Assembly: GCA_028718785.1 (NCBI GenBank)
Contig: JAQULB010000001.1
Coordinates: 1-40,213 of the forward strand
DNA length: 40,213 nt
Reading direction: 5' to 3'
Origin: Minisyncoccota bacterium
Lineage (GTDB): Bacteria > Patescibacteriota > Minisyncoccia > Minisyncoccales > CG1-02-41-26
Part shown: positions 35,789-40,213 of the stretch, one piece after another
Layout of the letters: every line of letters starts with the position of its first letter
Position numbering within the stretch: position 1 is the first letter of the stretch
Notes under the pieces: generated by a model
Databases searched by the model: none
The model's input: only the letters and a program-made list of their open reading frames with translations
What the model was told of the DNA's origin: nothing
Position numbers and translations under genes: made by a program

Positions 35789-36562
35789 TTAAAGATTAAA
35801 CTTTTTGCGGACTTCTTCGTACATATCTTTGTAAATATGCATTGAAACAGAAAAATGAGTGTAAGTGCCAGTTTCCACGCCAAGTTGGTTAGCCATATAT
35901 TTTTGCAATCCTGTAAAAGCATAAGCATTTTCTGGCCAAGCATTGTAAAGGTCGTTGGTTTTCATTACCACAAACATATGCAGTTTGCCATCAACTAATT
36001 GAGGATAAAACAACAAAACGCAAGGCGAAGAAGTGTCTTCTCTTTTTGGTCCAAACTTCATTAAATCTCTGTATTGAATCCAAGTGTGCATAACAACTGT
36101 TCTTCTGGTGGGATCTTTTTTTAAAATATTTATGGCCTTTTCCACTTGATCGATTCTCGTTACCACGCATTTTCCATCAGGCGATATTTTTTTCACTTCT
36201 TCTTGCAATTCTTCATCGCTTTCGGTAATGCCTGGTAAAAATGCTCGCACAGCGCAATCGGGATAACATCTTAACCGAGAAAAATAAGTATAGTCAAAGG
36301 TATTTTCTTTTTCCTTGCCCGAGCCATTTAAAAACTTATCAGCATAGGTGTCAGCTAATCCTTGATTGGTGTTGGCTTTTTCGCTAATTCGTGGCATTTC
36401 AAACGGATTTGAAACCTTTATTAACAAGGGCAAGTCCTTTGTTTCAATTTGATATTCTGGAGCTCCGACATACCTTGTGTGGCCTTCTTGCATCATTAAA
36501 ATACAGGCCTTTTCCCACGCTTCCCCTAATGTTTTTGCCTCAACAATTCTTGTGTCGTACAT
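35789..36562 (-). CDS. thyA: Thymidylate synthase (ThyA-like, divergent)
   Basis: RCYPDCAVRAFLPG; DPTRRTVVMHTW; SSPCVLLFYPQLVDGKLHMFVVMKTNDLYNAWPENAYAFTGLQKYMANQLGVETGTYTHFSVSMHIY. Confidence 0.88.
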   Translation of the reverse strand: MYDTRIVEAKTLGEAWEKACILMMQEGHTRYVGAPEYQIETKDLPLLIKVSNPFEMPRISEKANTNQGLADTYADKFLNGSGKEKENTFDYTYFSRLRCYPDCAVRAFLPGITESDEELQEEVKKISPDGKCVVTRIDQVEKAINILKKDPTRRTVVMHTWIQYRDLMKFGPKREDTSSPCVLLFYPQLVDGKLHMFVVMKTNDLYNAWPENAYAFTGLQKYMANQLGVETGTYTHFSVSMHIYKDMYEEVRKKFNL

Positions 36563-36751
36563 ATTAGAAATTCTTAATTGAGCAAATGCCTATAATTTTT
36601 TTATGTGCATTTGCGAAATTTAGAAGTTTTTACACCCCGTTAAATAATTTTAAATTTTGCAAAATTTAAAATTAAAATTTGTACTCAAATTTTATTTAAC
36701 GGGGTTAGGTATCTGTAATCACTCGGGCTAATCGCCTTCGTGAACAGCTAC
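36563..36751 (-). repeat. Three-hairpin intergenic element, copy F (no ORF)
   Basis: ccccgttaaataa/ttatttaacgggg central stem; P1 TTAGGTAgCTGT/ACAGaTACCTAA. Confidence 0.7.
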
Positions 36752-38269
36752 CTAATCGTGCCAACCATAAAGATCCTTTTTTGCTTCTATTCTTTCTAAT
36801 ATTGGTTGGGGTTCTTGGATTATTTTTTTAAACAAAGGCGCGCCCGGCACTTTCTCTTTTTCTACTGTTGGTTCTTGTTGAGATAAAGCAACATCGCCGT
36901 CTTGCTCATAACTAATCTGATTTTTTAAACAAAGTTCGGCTTTTTGCAATTCCCTGCCCAAATACATTGCATGCTCCACTGTTTGTTCAAAATCACCCAC
37001 CATTTGCATTTGCCCAATTTTATAACAAATATCCAAGGCCGAGTCCCCAATCACCTTTTGGGTTGTTTTGCCATTTTGCAAATGTTCCACTATAATTTTT
37101 TTTTGAGCGGGTCGTAAGTAAACCACAAAAAAGCCGTTTGGATCCTCTTTCCAATCAAAAGGTCCTTTGGCCTCAACTTCTTCTACTTTGTCAAGATTAA
37201 TTTTTTCTCCTTTGTATGGTTCTTTATTTTTCATCAAACAGTTCTCAACCGCCATCATTACAACAGACGAATCAGTTTCTCCGTTTAAATTTATGGGTTC
37301 AATTTGCGCCCTAAATCTTTCAATAATTTCAAAATCCAAACCTTTTAACTGGGGCATATTGCCAACAGCGCCTATAATATTCTTGTCTTTATCAACCCCA
37401 TTTTGCTTCAATGACATAAACGCCTGCTCCACAAAATGCCCTTTTGAGGGCTTGCCACAAAGAATTAAAAACCGAATATTGGGATTGGCAACCACATTTT
37501 GAATAATTTTTTCAATGCCAATATTTTCTGTAACACACTTGCCACAAATTGCCACCTTTTCCATATCTAATATAATGCCTTCCACTGTGGCATTAGTACA
37601 AACAGCCACAGATGAATTTTTGTTGCCCACATAAAACCTACCCTCAACCTCGGGCCAGTTTTCTAAATTAACCTGTTCGCTTCTTTGGGTTTCTTTAGTT
37701 TTAAACTCCTCGCTTATCTTGCTCGCCACCGCTGTTTCTTGCACAGCATATTTTGCGTCTTTTTTGGCTTGATAGGTTTTTTCACAAGGACTAGAAAGAG
37801 TTTCAAAAGTTAAAGCGCAAATTCTCATTCCAGAGTATAAAACAACTGGCATTACCCCTAAATTGCCAAGCTCCATTACTGGCTTGCCATTCCAGCCCGG
37901 GTCAAACCGAGCGGCTGTTGAGTGAACCACCACTCCCAATCGACCCAAAGAACTTCGGCCATCTAATCGACCCATTAAATCATTGTCAATAAAAACATCC
38001 TCCATTGTTACTGCCAATATAAACTCGCCGGGCTGTAAAATAAACGGACTGTCAGGAGCAATAACAATATCCTCCATAATATCATCAACATTGAACGGCC
38101 TTTTTAAGTCAACATAGGGATAACGGGACTGTTTAAAAACCTTAAACGAATTTCCCAATCGTAAATCTAAAGAACAGGGTCCAAGCTGTTTTTCAAGATC
38201 TGGAGCAGGACTTATTTTTATTTTTCCCCTGTTGATATACTCTTTAATGTCTTTGTCGGATAAAATCAT
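36752..38269 (-). CDS. dcd: dCTP deaminase fused to an MtrA-like / DUF4346-like C-terminal region
   Basis: N-term GPCSLDLRLGN, GRLDGRSSLGRLGVVVHSTAARFDPGWNG; C-term NWPEVEGRFYVGNKNSSVAVCT...ICGKCVTENIGIEKIIQNVVANPNIRFLILCGKPSKGH. Confidence 0.85.
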   Translation of the reverse strand: MILSDKDIKEYINRGKIKISPAPDLEKQLGPCSLDLRLGNSFKVFKQSRYPYVDLKRPFNVDDIMEDIVIAPDSPFILQPGEFILAVTMEDVFIDNDLMGRLDGRSSLGRLGVVVHSTAARFDPGWNGKPVMELGNLGVMPVVLYSGMRICALTFETLSSPCEKTYQAKKDAKYAVQETAVASKISEEFKTKETQRSEQVNLENWPEVEGRFYVGNKNSSVAVCTNATVEGIILDMEKVAICGKCVTENIGIEKIIQNVVANPNIRFLILCGKPSKGHFVEQAFMSLKQNGVDKDKNIIGAVGNMPQLKGLDFEIIERFRAQIEPINLNGETDSSVVMMAVENCLMKNKEPYKGEKINLDKVEEVEAKGPFDWKEDPNGFFVVYLRPAQKKIIVEHLQNGKTTQKVIGDSALDICYKIGQMQMVGDFEQTVEHAMYLGRELQKAELCLKNQISYEQDGDVALSQQEPTVEKEKVPGAPLFKKIIQEPQPILERIEAKKDLYGWHD

Positions 38270-38810
38270 ATTTTTTTATTAATTTATAATTTAAATTTTT
38301 AACAACAAAAAACACTCCAAAAACTAATGGAACCAAAACCAAGTTGCCAAGCAAGTTATTTCTAAAAAACAGCAAAGCATTAACATAACAAGCAAAAAGC
38401 CCCCCCCAGGTATGTGGATACATACCAGATAAAACCCACCAGCCAAAATTTGTGTAAAGAAAGAAAAAACAAGAAGCCACAACCCCAGCCCCTCCGCTCC
38501 ACAAAAGCAAACGAGTCAATTTTGTTGCCTTTTTTCGTAAAGCTATGCCCATTAAACCAATAATCCCAAAAGCGCTCCATGTAAAAAGCAAAATAGCGTT
38601 GTTGCCAATGAATAAATCGCTCAAAAAAATAATTGCCAATGGGACTATAAAAGAAAAAACGCCTCCCAGATAAAATCCAGAAAGCAAAGCAAAAGAAGAA
38701 ACAACTTCAAGATTGGGAATGCCAATATAATTAACAAAAAAAATCCTTCCCCCAACTCCCAATGCTATTAAAACAATAGCGGAAAGAATTTTTTTTGTAA
38801 TGGCTTTCAT
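38244..38810 (-). CDS. DUF6580-like / ECF S-component-like membrane protein
   Basis: Six-TM-like hydrophobic pattern, VSSFALLSGFYLGGVFSFIVPLAIIFLSDLFIG. Confidence 0.65.
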   Translation of the reverse strand: MKAITKKILSAIVLIALGVGGRIFFVNYIGIPNLEVVSSFALLSGFYLGGVFSFIVPLAIIFLSDLFIGNNAILLFTWSAFGIIGLMGIALRKKATKLTRLLLWSGGAGVVASCFFFLYTNFGWWVLSGMYPHTWGGLFACYVNALLFFRNNLLGNLVLVPLVFGVFFVVKNLNYKLIKKYDFIRQRH

Positions 38811-38877
38811 AGTTCAATATTCAGTAAAGCCATTTTACCTTGTTGAAAAAAAATTGCAAGATTGTAAGAACAACTTG

Positions 38878-39336
38878 CTAAAAAACAGGCGCAATTTCAA
38901 ATTTCCACTGGACTTTATCCCCGGCTTTTAAAAATTTTTTATCACAAGCCACATCTCCCAAAACATCGTTAACCCAATACTGCCAATATTTATCTTCAGT
39001 TCCATTAACTAATCCATTGATGCCTTGAACTAAAACCCCCATTTCTGGATAAATTTTATAAGTAACAGTAAACTTTTCTTTTTGGCCTAAACTTTGCAAA
39101 GCAGAAAAAACCGTAGAGGAGGCAACAAAATCAACTTTATAATCTTTAACTTCTTGGCCATTGTTTATTTTATAATCAATGTCTTTGGCTAAAAGATTGC
39201 TAGACACAATTTGTTGGGCTATTTTCTTTCCTGCTAATTGCGAAGATTGCAAGCTTAAAAAATAAATCCCTGAAACTAAAATTCCAATGGAAATAACCAC
39301 CAAAAAGGTTATTGAAATAATCTTTTTTGTCGTCAT
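38878..39336 (-). CDS. DUF4430-like secreted/anchored protein
   Basis: N-terminal TM; WQYWVNDVLGDVACDKKFLKAGDKVQWKFE. Confidence 0.75.
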   Translation of the reverse strand: MTTKKIISITFLVVISIGILVSGIYFLSLQSSQLAGKKIAQQIVSSNLLAKDIDYKINNGQEVKDYKVDFVASSTVFSALQSLGQKEKFTVTYKIYPEMGVLVQGINGLVNGTEDKYWQYWVNDVLGDVACDKKFLKAGDKVQWKFEIAPVF

Positions 39337-39347
39337 AAGAAAATTAT

Positions 39348-39773
39348 TTAATTTTTTATCTCCAACCCAAGCCCCTTGGCTGTGCCTTCTATAATTTTGG
39401 CTGCTTGGTCAAGATCTTTTGTGTTTAGGTCAGGAAGCTTTTGTTTGGCAATTTCTTTTAATTGTTCTCTACTTATTTTCCCAACTTTTCTTTTGTTTGG
39501 CTCCCCTGAACCCTTCTCAATACCAACTGCTTTTTTAATAAGTTCTGAGGTAACAGGGGTTTTTAATATAAAATCAAACGACCTGTCCTCATAAACAGAA
39601 ACCTCAACAGGAATAGTAAAACCAATATTGTCTTTTGTGGCTTCGTTAAACTGCTGACAAAATCCAGCAATATTAACCCCATGCTGAGCCAATGCTGGAC
39701 CAATTGGAGGGGCAGGGGTTGCTTTGCCGGCTTTAATGTGTAATTTTACGATTTTAGTAATCTTCTTTGCCAT
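39348..39773 (-). CDS. rplK: 50S ribosomal protein L11
   Basis: [34 protein letters not shown]. Confidence 0.97.
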   Translation of the reverse strand: MAKKITKIVKLHIKAGKATPAPPIGPALAQHGVNIAGFCQQFNEATKDNIGFTIPVEVSVYEDRSFDFILKTPVTSELIKKAVGIEKGSGEPNKRKVGKISREQLKEIAKQKLPDLNTKDLDQAAKIIEGTAKGLGLEIKN

Positions 39774-40009
39774 ATTAGTAATTCTTAATGAATGAAATGA
39801 ATTTAGAATTTCTTATACCCCGTTAAACGCGACCTCAAGGAGCTGTTTAACTGGAGTTTGCTTATATTTCTATCCATACCCCAGTGAAGTAAAATTTGAG
39901 TACAAATTTTAATTTTAAATTTTAATAAATTGTTCAGCAATTTTTAAAATTTAAAATTACTTCACGGGGTTAAGGTTTTCTACGGCTCGCTTTGCCTCGC
40001 CAAGAAACC
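39774..40009 (-). repeat. Three-hairpin intergenic element, copy G (composite)
   Basis: Extra hairpin ccccgttaaac..gtttaactgg plus complete gtgaagtaaaatttg...aaattacttcacgggg unit. Confidence 0.65.
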
Positions 40010-40213
40010 CTAAACTTTTTTCACTTGTAGCGAATCCACTTCCACGGGCGTGTCTCGACCAAAAATATTAACTAACACTTTAAGCTTTCCTCTTTGTTCG
40101 TCAATTTCAGAAACCTTGCCTTCAAAATCCTTAAACGGTCCGTCAGTAATTTTTACCAAAGCCCCAATAACAAAATCAACCGTGTATTGAGGGTCTTCTG
40201 CTCCGCTTCTCTT
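40010..40213 (-). CDS. nusG: Transcription termination/antitermination protein NusG (3' part, truncated by window edge)
   Basis: Minus-strand translation ...DFVIGALVKITDGPFKDFEGKVSEIDEQRGKLKVLVNIFGRDTPVEVDSLQVKKV*. Confidence 0.92.
   Translation of the reverse strand, partial: KRSGAEDPQYTVDFVIGALVKITDGPFKDFEGKVSEIDEQRGKLKVLVNIFGRDTPVEVDSLQVKKV

Noticed and set aside
37167-37502. 111-aa plus ORF
   Set aside because: Antisense within the dcd fusion gene.

Overview
AT-rich, gene-dense window of Patescibacteria/CPR character (inferred from gene content and short proteins only). It carries mostly minus-strand housekeeping genes (rplL-rplJ with L10 leader, mltG, rpmG, trmD, KH protein, rpsP, rnc, nusB, rpmF, rnhB, gatB, deoC, guaA, thyA, dcd fusion, rplK, nusG 3' end). 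Plus-strand genes include hicBA-like, dnaE, an MNT/HEPN pair, thrS, miaB and miaA. Three tRNAs (Trp, Thr, Tyr) are present. The strongest candidate for an undescribed system is a family of 7 intergenic three-hairpin elements (A-G) that fill the gap between one gene's stop and the next gene's start codon. Their stems show compensatory base changes. In two of the seven, the central hairpin encloses an identical small GIY-YIG nuclease ORF, and the ORF's 3' end is built from the stem arm. This resembles an autonomous/non-autonomous or homing-type system. Other points of interest: heptameric tandem repeats bracketing a four-helix-bundle gene; in-frame palindromic insertions in tRNA-modification and related genes; an in-frame TAA in guaA; a Dcd-MtrA/DUF4346-like fusion next to thyA; an ORF-poor 12.65-14.6 kb stretch rich in hairpins; a collapsed MNT/HEPN remnant; and several SD-led microproteins missing from the ORF track. 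All calls are from reading the sequence; no searches were run.
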